A stretch of DNA of 54,858 bases from Phycisphaerae bacterium (GCA_030426605.1 JAUHXM010000007.1:1-54858); one strand, 5' to 3'. Shown: positions 1 through 8,780, counted from the stretch's first letter. Numbers and translations are program-made. Notes: generated by a model not told the origin, from the sequence alone.

Positions 1-117
1 GAGTCGTCCGAGTTCATCCGCGCCAGGGTGCAGGCGGACGCGGGCGTCGTCGTCCTGAACGCGGCGAACCAGAACGCCCGGACCGTGCTGGACCTGCTGG
101 GCGGCTCGGACGACTGA
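1..117 (+). CDS. Flagellin, C-terminal end only (partial at window edge)
   Basis: The first 38 codons are open and end at a TGA at 115-117. The peptide is an amphipathic helix rich in Ala, Gln, Asn and Val that ends NQNARTVLDLLGG. This is the usual pattern of the flagellin C-terminal D0 helix (compare the NQNANAVLALI end of the complete flagellin at 1260-2099). The 5' part lies outside the window, so length and start are unknown. A strong hairpin with a T-run follows 27 bases after the stop. The family call rests on this short helix and on the neighbouring flagellin gene. Confidence 0.6.
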   Translation, partial: ESSEFIRARVQADAGVVVLNAANQNARTVLDLLGGSDD

Positions 118-144
118 TCGGACGCGAACGCCGCAACCGGTGAA

Positions 145-172
145 GCCCCGGGCCCGGTCGCCCGGGGTTTTT
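145..172 (+). terminator. Rho-independent terminator of the upstream flagellin gene
   Basis: CCCCGGG (146-152) pairs with CCCGGGG (161-167) around an 8-base loop and is followed by TTTTT at 168-172. It ends the partial flagellin gene and separates it from the PEP-CTERM gene at 369. Confidence 0.8.
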
Positions 173-368
173 CGTGCGCCCACACCGCCCTCCGTCCGGC
201 GGGGTTCGGGTCGTGCGGGCGGCGCGGGCGGCGCGGGCAACCCGAGACGAATCCGGCACACCGATGACGCGATCGGCGGGTGCGGGCCCGTCGGCGTGGC
301 AGTGTTGCGTTGACCGCGTGCCCGCCGTTCGGGCGTGCGACCACAAGAGAGAGACGAGAGAGGAAGAC

Positions 369-1091
369 ATGATGAAGACTCAGATCACGCTGCTCGCGCT
401 CGCCGCGGCGGCCGGCATCGCCGGTGCCCAGACGATCACCTTCGACGAACTCCAGAACGGCGAGGTCGTCAACACGCAGTACCAGGCGTCGCACGGGGTC
501 ACGATCGCGGCGTACAACGCGAACCGCAAGTTCGACTACGCCGTGGCCTTCGACACCACCGCGCACAACACCCGTGACCCGGACCTGCAGGATCCGTGGG
601 CCGTGGGCAACCTGCCCTCGAACACCAACATGGGCAACGCGCTGATCCTGCAAGAGAACGACATCGGCATCGGCGACGGGGTCGCGGATTACCCGGACGA
701 CGAGGGCGGGCGTCCCGCCGGCAACATCACCTTCGGGTTCGACCAGGGCATCAGCCACATGGGCTTCGACGTGATCGACCTCGAGGGGTTCACCGTCGAG
801 ACCTCGTTCATCGACTTCTACAAGGACGGCTCGTTCATCGGCGTCCTCGGGTTCGACCAGTTCGAGTCTGGCGGCGCGCTCGACCAGGGCGCCGTCTACG
901 GCAACAACTCGCTGAACCGCATCGGCATGCTCGACCTGGTGGACCTCTTCGGAGCGGCGCCCGACCGCGCCACGTTTCTCCTCGGCGGTTCGATGGCGAT
1001 CGACAACGTCACCTTTCGCAACGTCCCCGCGCCCGCGACCGCGGCGCTGATGGGGATGGGTGGGGTCGCCTGCCTGAAGCGCCGGCGCTGA
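369..1091 (+). CDS. PEP-CTERM sorting-domain protein, secreted
   Basis: A 240-residue secreted protein. The ATG at 369 is chosen because it follows a GAGAGGAAG ribosome site and opens a signal peptide (MMKTQ, Ala/Leu-rich core, cleavage near AGAQ). An open frame further upstream is Arg-rich and unconvincing. The body is a beta-rich domain without recognised catalytic residues. The C-terminus VPAPATAALMGMGG plus KRRR is a PEP-CTERM-type tail: short motif, transmembrane helix, basic end. Such tails are handled by an exosortase, which is not in this window. The function beyond cell-surface or matrix export is unknown. The gene has its own terminator at 1119. Confidence 0.85.
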   Translation: MMKTQITLLALAAAAGIAGAQTITFDELQNGEVVNTQYQASHGVTIAAYNANRKFDYAVAFDTTAHNTRDPDLQDPWAVGNLPSNTNMGNALILQENDIGIGDGVADYPDDEGGRPAGNITFGFDQGISHMGFDVIDLEGFTVETSFIDFYKDGSFIGVLGFDQFESGGALDQGAVYGNNSLNRIGMLDLVDLFGAAPDRATFLLGGSMAIDNVTFRNVPAPATAALMGMGGVACLKRRR

Positions 1092-1118
1092 GCACGCACT
1101 GATTCTCTCGCACTCTGG

Positions 1119-1153
1119 CGCCCCGGGGACTTCCTGCCCCGGGGCGTTTGTTT
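1119..1153 (+). terminator. Rho-independent terminator after the PEP-CTERM gene
   Basis: A perfect 10-bp stem, CGCCCCGGGG (1119-1128) with CCCCGGGGCG (1137-1146), is followed by TTTGTTT. It isolates the PEP-CTERM gene from the flagellin gene at 1260. Confidence 0.85.
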
Positions 1154-1259
1154 GCGCGGTCCCCGCGAACCGGGGGCAAACCGGCGCCACCCGCGCCGCT
1201 CGTGCACACCCAACCCGATCAGCGTTCGGACAGGCACGCCGCACACCGATGATCGGGGC

Positions 1260-2099
1260 ATGATCCCCGGGCTCGGATTCGGCGGCACCACCTCGGCCCT
1301 GCGCTCCTACGGGCTGACGCAGCAGGGGATCGCCGACTCGATCGAGCGCCTCGCGACGGGGCAACGCATCAACCGCGCGAGCGACGACCCCTCGGGCATG
1401 CAGGCGGTCACGCGGTTCGACGCGGACATCGCGCGACTCGAGGGCGCGATCAAGAGCCTGGAGCGTGAGAACCACTGGCTCGCCGCGCGCGAGGGCGGGT
1501 TCGCGGCGCTGGGCGAGATGATGATCGAGCTGCAGAGCGCCGTGGTCGCCGGCGCGAACACGGGCGCGCGGTCCGAGGAGGAACTCGCGGCGCTCCAGCT
1601 GCAAGTGGACGGCATCCTCGCGGGCATGGAGGACGTGCTGCTGACAGGATCGTTCAACGGGCAATCGCTCTTTGGCGAGACGCTGCGCAGCTTCGGGTCG
1701 GTCGGCGGCGGGGGCGATGACGACGACGCGCCGCGGTGGACGCTCGCCAACATGAAGTCGGGCGGGGCGCTGAGTCTCACGGGGGGCAACCTCGAGAAGA
1801 CGCAGGAGCTCGTGGACGGCGCGGTGAACGCCGTCGCGTCGCAGCGGGCGGCGATCGGCGCGAAGATGAACGCGAACCTGTCCGAGATGGACGCGAAGGC
1901 GGCGGAGCTCGAGGCGCTCACGGGCGTTCGCAGCGGGATCGAGGACACGGACTTCGCGGCGGAAACCGCGAACCTGGTGCGCAACCAGATCCTGCAGCAG
2001 GCCCAGCTCGCGTCGATGCAGATCGGCAACCAGAACGCGAACGCCGTGCTCGCGCTGATCGACTCGGCGACGCCCGCGAACACGGGCGTGTTCGATTGA
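1260..2099 (+). CDS. Flagellin (short form)
   Basis: A structural subunit of the flagellar filament, 279 residues, much shorter than the roughly 500-residue E. coli protein. The N-terminal helix carries the classic D0/D1 signature (IERLATGQRINRASDDPSGM, residues about 28-47). The C-terminal helix ends with IEDTDFAAETANLVRNQI and QIGNQNANAVLALI. The central variable domain is reduced to a small loop that includes a GGGGDDDDAP stretch near residue 155. The ATG at 1260 follows GGGGC, a weak ribosome site; longer in-frame starts give Arg/Pro-rich sequence unlike flagellin. The neighbouring flagellin end at 1-117 shows that at least two flagellin genes sit together. The stop codon abuts the stop of convergent cysN. 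Confidence 0.92.
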   Translation: MIPGLGFGGTTSALRSYGLTQQGIADSIERLATGQRINRASDDPSGMQAVTRFDADIARLEGAIKSLERENHWLAAREGGFAALGEMMIELQSAVVAGANTGARSEEELAALQLQVDGILAGMEDVLLTGSFNGQSLFGETLRSFGSVGGGGDDDDAPRWTLANMKSGGALSLTGGNLEKTQELVDGAVNAVASQRAAIGAKMNANLSEMDAKAAELEALTGVRSGIEDTDFAAETANLVRNQILQQAQLASMQIGNQNANAVLALIDSATPANTGVFD

Positions 2100-3404
2100 T
2101 CAGTCGTTCGAGCCCGTGATGAGCCCCGCGCCGGCGGTGACGTTGGTCGCCTCGTCGATGATGATGAAGCTGCCCGTCTGCCGGCAGGTGCGGTAGGTGT
2201 CGCACAGCAGGGGCTTGGTGATCCGCAGGTTCACGCGTCCGATCTCGTTGAGGCCGAGCTCGGTTGCGCCCTCGTCGCGCTGCAGGGTCTGGATGTCCAT
2301 GCGGTAGGCGAGGTCCTTGATGACGCACCGGGCGGAGTTCGTCGTGTGCTTGATCGCGTACTTCTTGCCCGGCACCATCGGGGTCTGGTGCATCCAGACG
2401 ATCATCGCGTTGAGGTCCTGCGTGACCATCGGCTTGTTGCCGGGCTTGCAGATCATGTCGCCGCGCGAGACGTCGATGTCGTCGGCGAGCTGCATGGCGA
2501 CGGACATGGGCGGGAAGGCGCTCTCGACGGGCTCGCCCCCGATGTCGATCGACGCGATCGTCGTGGTGAGCCCGGACGGCAGCGCCATGACCTCGTCGCC
2601 CGGGCGGAAGACGCCCGACGCGACCTTGCCCGCGCACCCGCGGTAGTCGTGGAACGCGTCGGACTGCGGTCGGATGATCCACTGCACGGGCATGCGCGGG
2701 TCGATCAGGTCCCGGTCCGAGGCGATGTGCACGTTCTCGAGATGGTGCAGGAGGCTGGGCCCGTCGTACCAGGGCGTGTTGTCCGAGCGGTCCACCACGT
2801 TGTCGCCGTTGAGCGCGCTCATGGGGATGAAGGAGATGTCGGTCGTTTCCAGGCGGGCCGCGAAGCCCTCGAAGTCGTCGCGGATTTTCTCGAAGACCTC
2901 TTCGTCCCAGTCCACCAGGTCCATCTTGTTGACGCAGACGACCATGTGCGGGATGCGCAGCAGGCTCGCGATGAAGGCGTGCCGGCGTGTCTGCTCGATC
3001 ACGCCGTGGCGGGCATCGACCAGGATCAGCGCGAGGTTCGCCGTGCTCGCGCCGGTGACCATGTTGCGCGTGTACTGCACGTGCCCGGGGCAGTCGGCGA
3101 TGATGAACTTGCGCCGCGGCGTCGCGAAGTAGCGGTACGCCACGTCGATCGTGATGCCCTGCTCACGCTCGGCGCGGAGGCCGTCGGTCAGCAGCGCGAG
3201 GTTGACGCGCTCGTCGCCGCGGTTCAATGACGCGACCTGGGCGGCTTCGAGCTGGTCCTCGAAGATGGACTTGGAGTCGTAGAGCAGGCGTCCGATGAGG
3301 GTGGACTTGCCGTCGTCCACGCTGCCGCAGGTGAGCAGGCGGAGGAGGTCCATGTCGAGGTAGGACTCGGAGTCGAAGGCGGCGGCGGGGGAGGGGGCGG
3401 CCAT
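2100..3404 (-). CDS. cysN: Sulfate adenylyltransferase, GTPase subunit CysN
   Basis: The regulatory GTPase subunit of ATP sulfurylase. With CysD it makes adenosine 5'-phosphosulfate (APS) from ATP and sulfate, driven by GTP hydrolysis, in the cytoplasm. The 434 residues match an EF-Tu-like GTPase: G1 GSVDDGKST at about 27-35, G3 DCPGH at about 104-108, G4 NKMD at about 159-162, then two beta-barrel domains. It is a little shorter than E. coli CysN (475) and carries no CysC domain, agreeing with the separate cysC at 5405. The start ATG shares one base with the cysD stop (TGATG), so translation is probably coupled. It converges with the flagellin gene with no spacer. Confidence 0.95.
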   Translation of the reverse strand: MAAPSPAAAFDSESYLDMDLLRLLTCGSVDDGKSTLIGRLLYDSKSIFEDQLEAAQVASLNRGDERVNLALLTDGLRAEREQGITIDVAYRYFATPRRKFIIADCPGHVQYTRNMVTGASTANLALILVDARHGVIEQTRRHAFIASLLRIPHMVVCVNKMDLVDWDEEVFEKIRDDFEGFAARLETTDISFIPMSALNGDNVVDRSDNTPWYDGPSLLHHLENVHIASDRDLIDPRMPVQWIIRPQSDAFHDYRGCAGKVASGVFRPGDEVMALPSGLTTTIASIDIGGEPVESAFPPMSVAMQLADDIDVSRGDMICKPGNKPMVTQDLNAMIVWMHQTPMVPGKKYAIKHTTNSARCVIKDLAYRMDIQTLQRDEGATELGLNEIGRVNLRITKPLLCDTYRTCRQTGSFIIIDEATNVTAGAGLITGSND

Positions 3405-4327
3405 CAGAAGTACCCCTCCTTCTTCCGGTCTTCCATCGCGGCTTCGTTGGTCTTGTCGTCCATGCGGGCACCGCGCTCGGAGGCTCGGGCGCCGGCGACC
3501 TCGGCGATGATGTCGTCGATGTTGCTCGCCGGGCTCTCGGTCGCGGCGGTGCAGGACATGTCCCCCACCGTGCGGAAGCGGACGGTCTTGTTGTACTCGA
3601 CGGGCTCACCCTCGCGCGCCTGGAACGGCGCATCGCCCACGGGCATGAGCTGGCCCATGCGCGTCACGACGTCGCGCTGGTGGGTGAAGTAGATCGAGGG
3701 GACGTCGATGTTCTCGAGCTTGATGTACTGCCAGACGTCCATCTCGGTCCAGTTGGAGATCGGGAAGACGCGGATGTGCTCGCCCATGCGGATGCGCCCG
3801 TTGTAGAGGCTCCACAGCTCGGGCCGCTGGTTTTTGGGGTCCCACTGGCCGAACTCGTCGCGGAAGGAGTAGATGCGCTCCTTGGCGCGGGCCTTCTCTT
3901 CGTCGCGGCGGGCACCGCCGAAGAGGGCGTCGAACCGGTGGGTCTCGATCGCCTTCAGGAGGGTCGGGATCTGGGCCCGGTTTCGGCTGGGCCACTGCCC
4001 GGGGTCCTCGACGGCTTCGCCGGAGTCGATGAGGTCCTGGACCTTCGCGACGATGAGGCGTTCGTCCAGCCGCTTGACGAGGTCGTCGCGGAACTGGAGG
4101 GCCTCGGGGAAGTTGTGCCCCGTGTCAACATGGAGAAGGGGGAAGGGGAACTTGGCGGGGCGGAAGGCCTTCTCGGCCAGGCGGACCATGACGATCGAGT
4201 CCTTGCCGCCGGAGAACATGAGGGCGGGTGACTCGAACTCCGCGGCGACCTCGCGCATGATGTGAATCGCCTCCGCTTCCAACTGGCGGAGGTGATTCGT
4301 CCGGTAACCGTGTGGGGCGTTCGTCAT
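3404..4327 (-). CDS. cysD: Sulfate adenylyltransferase, catalytic subunit CysD
   Basis: The catalytic subunit of ATP sulfurylase and first gene of the cysDN operon. Its 307 residues match the family length (302 in E. coli). It belongs to the PP-loop ATP pyrophosphatase fold: SGGKDS at about 39-44, then FPLLHVDTGHNFPE, FGGARRDEEKARAKER and the C-terminal FRTVGDMSCTAA typical of CysD. The ATG at 4327 reads away from the divergent sulfotransferase/cysC operon, with a 157-base shared control region between them. The context (cysC, sulfotransferase and cysQ but no PAPS reductase) points to sulfation more than to cysteine synthesis, although PAPS reductase could be elsewhere in the genome. Confidence 0.96.
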   Translation of the reverse strand: MTNAPHGYRTNHLRQLEAEAIHIMREVAAEFESPALMFSGGKDSIVMVRLAEKAFRPAKFPFPLLHVDTGHNFPEALQFRDDLVKRLDERLIVAKVQDLIDSGEAVEDPGQWPSRNRAQIPTLLKAIETHRFDALFGGARRDEEKARAKERIYSFRDEFGQWDPKNQRPELWSLYNGRIRMGEHIRVFPISNWTEMDVWQYIKLENIDVPSIYFTHQRDVVTRMGQLMPVGDAPFQAREGEPVEYNKTVRFRTVGDMSCTAATESPASNIDDIIAEVAGARASERGARMDDKTNEAAMEDRKKEGYF

Positions 4328-4357
4328 CGATGCGGGCGTGCCGTGGGGGTCGCGGGT

Positions 4358-4385
4358 TTGAGAGCGGGGTGGGTCGTGATACTAT
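4358..4385 (+). promoter_or_regulatory. Candidate sigma-70-type promoter for the sulfotransferase-cysC operon
   Basis: TTGAGA (4358-4363) and TACTAT (4380-4385) are separated by 16 bases, about 100 bases upstream of the GTG at 4485. The -10 lies inside an interrupted inverted repeat (GGGTC at 4371-4375, GACCC at 4386-4390) that could be an operator. The same 157-base gap must also hold the divergent cysDN promoter. Matches are imperfect; this is a prediction. Confidence 0.35.
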
Positions 4386-4484
4386 GACCCCCCCTTGTGC
4401 CGCGGCGGGACGCGGTCAGACCGAGTCTATGCTAGCGGCGCCCCCGCCGATCCGGGGGGTGCGTATCACCGCGTGAGGAGCAGG

Positions 4485-5408
4485 GTGACCGGCGACCACT
4501 CAGAGTTGATCCCGCCCGTGCTCGTGATCGGCTCGACGCGATCGGGCACGAGCATGCTCGTCAGGCTGCTGGGTGATTCGCCCGGCGCCGAGGCGTGGTA
4601 CGAGGCGCAGACCGTCTGGAGGATCGGGCACGCGCGGCGTTCGCACGAGCGCGCCACCCGCGAGGACGCCACGCCCGGCGTGCGACGCAAGATCCACGAC
4701 CTCTTCCTCCGCAAGCAGCACGAGTACGGCGGCAAGCGCGTCATCGAGAAGACGCCCAGCAACGTCCTCCGGATCCAGTTCGTGCACGAGGTCTTCCCGG
4801 ACGCCAAAATCGTCCACATCGTCCGCGATGGGCGGGCGTACCTCCTCAGTCAGCTCGAGAAGCTCGCGGGGAACTACAGCTACAAGCTCACCTCATCCGA
4901 CACGCGCCACCACCTGCGTCGGCGCTTGCGTGAGACGCCGTGGTGGGAGTGGGGCGCGTACCTGCCGCGCGTGATCGAGGGTGTGTACCACCGGCACATC
5001 CGCCGGAAGTCCGGCACGCCCTGGTTCGGGCTGCGCTACCCGGGGTGGGAGGACGACCGCTCGCGCCTCACGCCCGCGCAGATCTGCGCGACGCAGTGGA
5101 CATGGGCGATCGAGACGGCGACCAACGACCTCGAACAAATCCCCCAGGACCGGTGGTTGCAGGTGCGCTACGAGGACTTCGTCGCCAACCCTCGGAAGCA
5201 CCTCGGCGAGATCTACGAGTTCTGCGAGCTCGAGGGCGACGAGGCGTTCGTGGACTCGATCGCCGCGAAGGTGCGCACGAGCAGCGTCGAACGCTGGCGC
5301 TCGGACCTGACCAGGCAGGCCCTCGACGAGGCGATGCCCATCATGGCGCCCTGCCTTGAGATGCTCGGGTACCAGTCCGAGCACGCGATGTCCTCGGAGG
5401 ACGCGTGA
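4485..5408 (+). CDS. Sulfotransferase family protein (PAPS-dependent)
   Basis: Transfers a sulfuryl group from PAPS to an acceptor that cannot be read from sequence. The 307 residues carry the 5'-phosphosulfate loop [12 protein letters not shown] (about 14-25) and the 3'-phosphate site [11 protein letters not shown] near residue 110, followed late by the common [13 protein letters not shown] at 4485 is chosen because GAGGAG (4475-4480) precedes it by four bases and the protein then starts just before the P-loop-like motif; an upstream ATG at 4395 would add an unrelated Gly/Arg-rich stretch. The cysC start overlaps the stop (GTGA), so acceptor modification and PAPS supply are probably co-translated. 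The acceptor may be the polysaccharide made by the locus downstream. Confidence 0.88.
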   Translation: MTGDHSELIPPVLVIGSTRSGTSMLVRLLGDSPGAEAWYEAQTVWRIGHARRSHERATREDATPGVRRKIHDLFLRKQHEYGGKRVIEKTPSNVLRIQFVHEVFPDAKIVHIVRDGRAYLLSQLEKLAGNYSYKLTSSDTRHHLRRRLRETPWWEWGAYLPRVIEGVYHRHIRRKSGTPWFGLRYPGWEDDRSRLTPAQICATQWTWAIETATNDLEQIPQDRWLQVRYEDFVANPRKHLGEIYEFCELEGDEAFVDSIAAKVRTSSVERWRSDLTRQALDEAMPIMAPCLEMLGYQSEHAMSSEDA

Positions 5409-6016
5409 CCCGCGACCCCAACATCGTCTGGCACGAGGGGGCCGTCCCCCGCGGCATGCGCCGCGAGAAGCTCGGCGCCGTTGGCTGCACCGTCTGGATG
5501 ACCGGGCTCTCGGGGTCGGGCAAATCCACGATCGCCAGCGCGCTCGAGCACGCGCTCGTCGGGCGCGGCGTGTTCGCCTACCGCCTGGACGGGGACAACG
5601 TCCGTCACGGGCTGAACGCGAACCTCGGGTTCTCCGCAAACGACCGAGAGGAGAACATCCGGCGCATCGGCGAGGTGAGCAAGCTCTTCGCCGACGCCGG
5701 GGTCGTCGCGATCACGAGCTTCATCTCACCGTACCGCGCGGACCGGGCCAAGGTGCGGGCGCTGCACGAGGCGGCGGGGCTGCCCTTCGTCGAGGTCTTC
5801 GTGGACACGCCGATCGAGGTGTGCGAGTCGCGCGACCCCAAGGGGCTTTACAAGAAGGCCCGCGCGGGCGAGATCAAGGGATTCACGGGCATCGACGACC
5901 CGTACGAGGCGCCCGAGGCGCCCGAGGTGACGCTGCCCACGGCGGAGCTGAGCATCGAGGAGTCTGTACAAGTCATACTTGAGAACTTGGAGAAAGCGGG
6001 AATACGCACCCGATAA
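5405..6016 (+). CDS. cysC: Adenylyl-sulfate kinase CysC
   Basis: Phosphorylates APS at the 3' position to give PAPS, the sulfuryl donor. The 203 residues match E. coli CysC (201). The P-loop is GLSGSGKST at about 34-42, followed by [13 protein letters not shown] and [16 protein letters not shown], and later the [20 protein letters not shown] segment that marks APS kinase. The GTG start at 5405 overlaps the TGA of the sulfotransferase, so the two form a coupled pair. The substrate APS is provided by the divergent cysDN operon. Confidence 0.97.
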   Translation: MTRDPNIVWHEGAVPRGMRREKLGAVGCTVWMTGLSGSGKSTIASALEHALVGRGVFAYRLDGDNVRHGLNANLGFSANDREENIRRIGEVSKLFADAGVVAITSFISPYRADRAKVRALHEAAGLPFVEVFVDTPIEVCESRDPKGLYKKARAGEIKGFTGIDDPYEAPEAPEVTLPTAELSIEESVQVILENLEKAGIRTR

Positions 6017-6081
6017 GCGCATTAGGGCGTGAGATCGGCTAGGCGAGAGAACTCGGGAGCAATTCCGACGTATAACAGGGC

Positions 6082-6432
6082 ATGGCAGAATCATTGCGAC
6101 ACATCTTGCGAGGGGTTGGGTCTTCGCTGGAGTTCTGGCCGGAGTGGGACACTCTGCACGCTGACTTTCGAAAGGTCCTTCAGAGGATGAGAGAGGACCG
6201 CCTCTCAGACTCTGAGATGGTGTTGTCTGACATGCGACGAGTCATGATCTCGCATTTGGATACACTTCCCAAGCATGAGCGAGACGCCCTCGAATCCAGA
6301 ATCCAACCCAACGCGAAGTTCAGCTTCGAAAAGCGACTCGACTTCGGACCCGGTCGATTCGGGTTTGATGACGCCGCACAGCTCCGATTCGCATTCGACG
6401 AGCGGGGAAACGAATCCTGCGCCAGTCGGTGA
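6082..6432 (+). CDS. Small hypothetical protein overlapping the DUF2335 gene
   Basis: An unrecognised 116-residue protein, probably helical and charged (LHADFRKVLQRMREDRLSD near residue 28), with no signal peptide or membrane segment. It begins at ATG 6082, preceded by a weak purine stretch. Its last 158 bases overlap the beginning of the DUF2335 gene in another frame. Either the overlap is real or the downstream start is later (ATG at 6368). The DNA here is visibly less G+C-rich than the flanking cys genes and codon use is less biased, which suggests later acquisition together with the next gene. It could also be a non-coding frame; certainty is moderate. Confidence 0.5.
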   Translation: MAESLRHILRGVGSSLEFWPEWDTLHADFRKVLQRMREDRLSDSEMVLSDMRRVMISHLDTLPKHERDALESRIQPNAKFSFEKRLDFGPGRFGFDDAAQLRFAFDERGNESCASR

Positions 6433-6847
6433 AGGCTCATTCATCGCGGTAGCAGGCTGGTCGGGTCCCCTTCCGTCGCCAGGCACGCTCGCGGCTTTTG
6501 ATGAAGTCGTACCTGGCCTAGCGCGACGCATCGTCGATCAGATGGAGGCGGAGCAGGCGCACCGACACGACCTCGATCAGAAGTCGGTTGCAGCAGCGAT
6601 TCGCGATCAGCGCGATCATCGTGCTGAACGTCGAATCGGGCAAATGATTGCCGCGGGTGCACTGTTACTTCTGACTACGGCAGGAGTGTGGGTCACTTTA
6701 AGCGGCGAGCCGTGGGTTGGAGGCGTCGTCTTTGGGTCAACTGTCGGTGCAGTCATAGCGGCGTTTGCCATCGGCCGGACCAAAGTCGATGAGGGCACAA
6801 GCCCTCCCGACACAAAATCCGCGCAACAGCCGGATCCGGCTCAGTAA
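6275..6847 (+). CDS. DUF2335-family membrane protein
   Basis: A predicted inner-membrane protein of up to 190 residues. The first 50 or so residues are a Ser/Pro/Thr-rich linker. Then comes WSGPLPSPGTLAAFDEVVPG, a helix with EQAHRHDLDQKSVAAA, a charged stretch, and two hydrophobic helices (about 122-142 and 147-167). This order (SGPLPxP motif, QxxHRHxLE helix, double TM hairpin) is what I know of DUF2335. The biological role of the family is unknown. ATG 6275 lacks a clear ribosome site; ATG 6368 is an alternative that trims the linker. The last bases overlap the 3' end of the convergent pseudopilin gene. Lower G+C than its neighbours. Confidence 0.7.
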   Translation: MSETPSNPESNPTRSSASKSDSTSDPVDSGLMTPHSSDSHSTSGETNPAPVGEGSFIAVAGWSGPLPSPGTLAAFDEVVPGLARRIVDQMEAEQAHRHDLDQKSVAAAIRDQRDHRAERRIGQMIAAGALLLLTTAGVWVTLSGEPWVGGVVFGSTVGAVIAAFAIGRTKVDEGTSPPDTKSAQQPDPAQ

Positions 6848-7629
6848 TCCACGCCCTTCACCCCGCCCGGCGTGTTGTGCAGGCGGCGGTCGTCGCCGAA
6901 ACGGAGCCCGTTCGCGACGCCCTCGCGTGCGTCGAGCGGGTTGCGCGTCTCGGCGTGCCCGTCGGCGAAGGCCATGGGCGTCGGGGCGTTCCAGTGCCCG
7001 TCGCGCAGCTCGGGACGCCTGGTCAGGTACGCCAGGTGCGTGTCCCAGAGGAGGACCTTGCTCGCGCCGAAGGTGACCTCCTGGCGGCGCACCGCGCGGT
7101 GCAGCGCCGGGTCGTCCTGCGGGTTGTCCACGTCCCAGATCTCGGGGTCGCCCAGGAACGCCGAGGACAAGCGCCAGGAGATCTGCTCCTCCGCGGGCTC
7201 GCGGTCGTCGTCAGAAAAATCGGGCGGCTCCTCGGGCAGCGCGGTGTCGCGTCCGGGCGAGACCCAGACGGGGTAGTGCTCCTGCCAGGGCGCGACGGAC
7301 TTGAGCGCCGCGGGCCACGCCCACTCGAGCGTGAACAGATCCGAATTGCCGATGTACGACGTCTCGGGCCACCATTGGAAGAAGATCGCCTCGCCGCTGC
7401 CGGGAAAGTGCAGGTCCTGCTGGAGCGGGATGAACGGGTACGTCTCGTCGTTCTCGTTGAGGTACTCGTCGAAGCTCAGCGCAACGGTGCGCGCATTCGC
7501 GAGCGCGACGGTCCGGCGCGACGCGGTGCGTGCCTTGCCCAACGCGGGCAGCAGGATCGCGAGCAGGATGCTGATGATCGCGATGACGGTGAGCAGCTCG
7601 ACGAGCGAGAACGCGCGGGTGTGCTTCAT
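6841..7629 (-). CDS. Type II secretion/type IV pilus-like pseudopilin
   Basis: A 262-residue protein with a prepilin N-terminus: a short basic leader, then FSLVELLTVIAIISILLAIL (residues about 7-26), the methylation/cleavage signature with Glu at mature position 5. It is cut by a prepilin peptidase and held in the inner membrane before assembly. The large globular domain ends with FADGHAE, matching the H-X9-DG type domain common in planctomycetes, where such proteins occur in large families. It starts two bases after the stop of the membrane-anchored protein at 7632-8642, so both are probably one operon. An upstream in-frame ATG at 7746 is rejected because the leader would be far too long. 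Confidence 0.88.
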   Translation of the reverse strand: MKHTRAFSLVELLTVIAIISILLAILLPALGKARTASRRTVALANARTVALSFDEYLNENDETYPFIPLQQDLHFPGSGEAIFFQWWPETSYIGNSDLFTLEWAWPAALKSVAPWQEHYPVWVSPGRDTALPEEPPDFSDDDREPAEEQISWRLSSAFLGDPEIWDVDNPQDDPALHRAVRRQEVTFGASKVLLWDTHLAYLTRRPELRDGHWNAPTPMAFADGHAETRNPLDAREGVANGLRFGDDRRLHNTPGGVKGVDY

Positions 7630-7631
7630 GG

Positions 7632-8642
7632 TCAGCCTCCGTTCCGAGCGCTGGCCGACGCGCGCTCGAACGCGTCCGTCGCGGCCTGGGTTTCGAGCGT
7701 GATGCGCATCGCGATCGGCGCCCAGGTGCGCCGGTCGGCGTTCCACGTCATGAACGTCGCGATCCCCGCGTCCGCCGATTGGCGGTCGCCCGAGCGCAGC
7801 GACGCGGGCACCCAGATCTCGACCGTCGGCGCGCCCGCCTCGGACGCGCCGGCCGCATCGGCGAACAGGTTCTGCAGCGGGATGGACACCGCGCGGCGCT
7901 CGGTCCGCACCCCGTTCTCCTCGTTCGCCAGCACCATCACCATCGTGGGGATGCCGTCGCCCGTCTCGACGCCGGGCATGCTGGGCACGCTGGGCACGTC
8001 CATCCGGTCGGCGGGGTCCGCCCGGCGCGTGGTGGACGCCGCCCAGTCGATCACGGCGCCCGCGAGGAACCCGGTGAGGCGGTCGTACAAGCCGGCGGCG
8101 GGCCCTTCGAGCAGCGTCCCGTCCGCCGCGGCGGACGCCACGCCCCCCAGCGTCGTCACGGCGTTCGCGAACGCGACGGGATCATCCGCGACCAGCGGCC
8201 GCGTGAACCGGCGCCACGACTCGACGAGCGAGAGCTTGGACGCGCCGCCGAGCGCACCGAGGTCCTTGTCGCGTGTCACGATCTCTTCAAGGACGCCCGA
8301 GCCGACGTCGAGCGCCTCGCCCGCCGCCTCGGCGTCCGCGACGCGCTCGAACGACCACCCGGCCTCTGGAGCCCGGGCGGGCTCCATCCAGGCGGGCATC
8401 TGCATCTCCGCGCCGCCGGGCCCGAGGACGACGCGCTCGCCGCCCGCGGGAACGTCGATATCGATGTCGCCCGGCTCGCCCTCGGGGGCGTTCGGGGCGT
8501 CGTCGCCCGTCGGTGTGCCACGCGACGCGGCGCTGGCGGACTGGGCGCTGTTGCCCCCGCCCAGCTGGCCCGAGATCACCCACCCGGCGACGCCCACGCC
8601 GACCAGCGCTGCCAACCCGGCAGCGATCACCTTCGCGTCCAT
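7632..8642 (-). CDS. Membrane-anchored hypothetical protein, operon partner of the pseudopilin
   Basis: An unrecognised 336-residue protein. One hydrophobic helix (residues about 4-25, VIAAGLAALVGVGVAGWVI) anchors it. A low-complexity Gly/Ala/Asp/Pro linker follows (about 30-75), then a mixed soluble domain without cysteines or known motifs. The ATG at 8642 has GGAAGGGGG upstream. It directly precedes the pseudopilin gene with two bases between them, suggesting a role at the inner membrane in the same secretion or pilus-like apparatus. That role is inferred from position only. Confidence 0.7.
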   Translation of the reverse strand: MDAKVIAAGLAALVGVGVAGWVISGQLGGGNSAQSASAASRGTPTGDDAPNAPEGEPGDIDIDVPAGGERVVLGPGGAEMQMPAWMEPARAPEAGWSFERVADAEAAGEALDVGSGVLEEIVTRDKDLGALGGASKLSLVESWRRFTRPLVADDPVAFANAVTTLGGVASAAADGTLLEGPAAGLYDRLTGFLAGAVIDWAASTTRRADPADRMDVPSVPSMPGVETGDGIPTMVMVLANEENGVRTERRAVSIPLQNLFADAAGASEAGAPTVEIWVPASLRSGDRQSADAGIATFMTWNADRRTWAPIAMRITLETQAATDAFERASASARNGG

Positions 8643-8780
8643 ACCGCGCCCCCTTCCGATTCGGGCAGTCGCCCGGCAAGCCCGGGCGTTGAGATGCCCA
8701 CCCGGACGCCCCGCGTCCGCGGGCCCGTCGCGAATTTACATCGAATTCAGCCCGCCCCGCCGGCCCGCCAATGATCCGCC

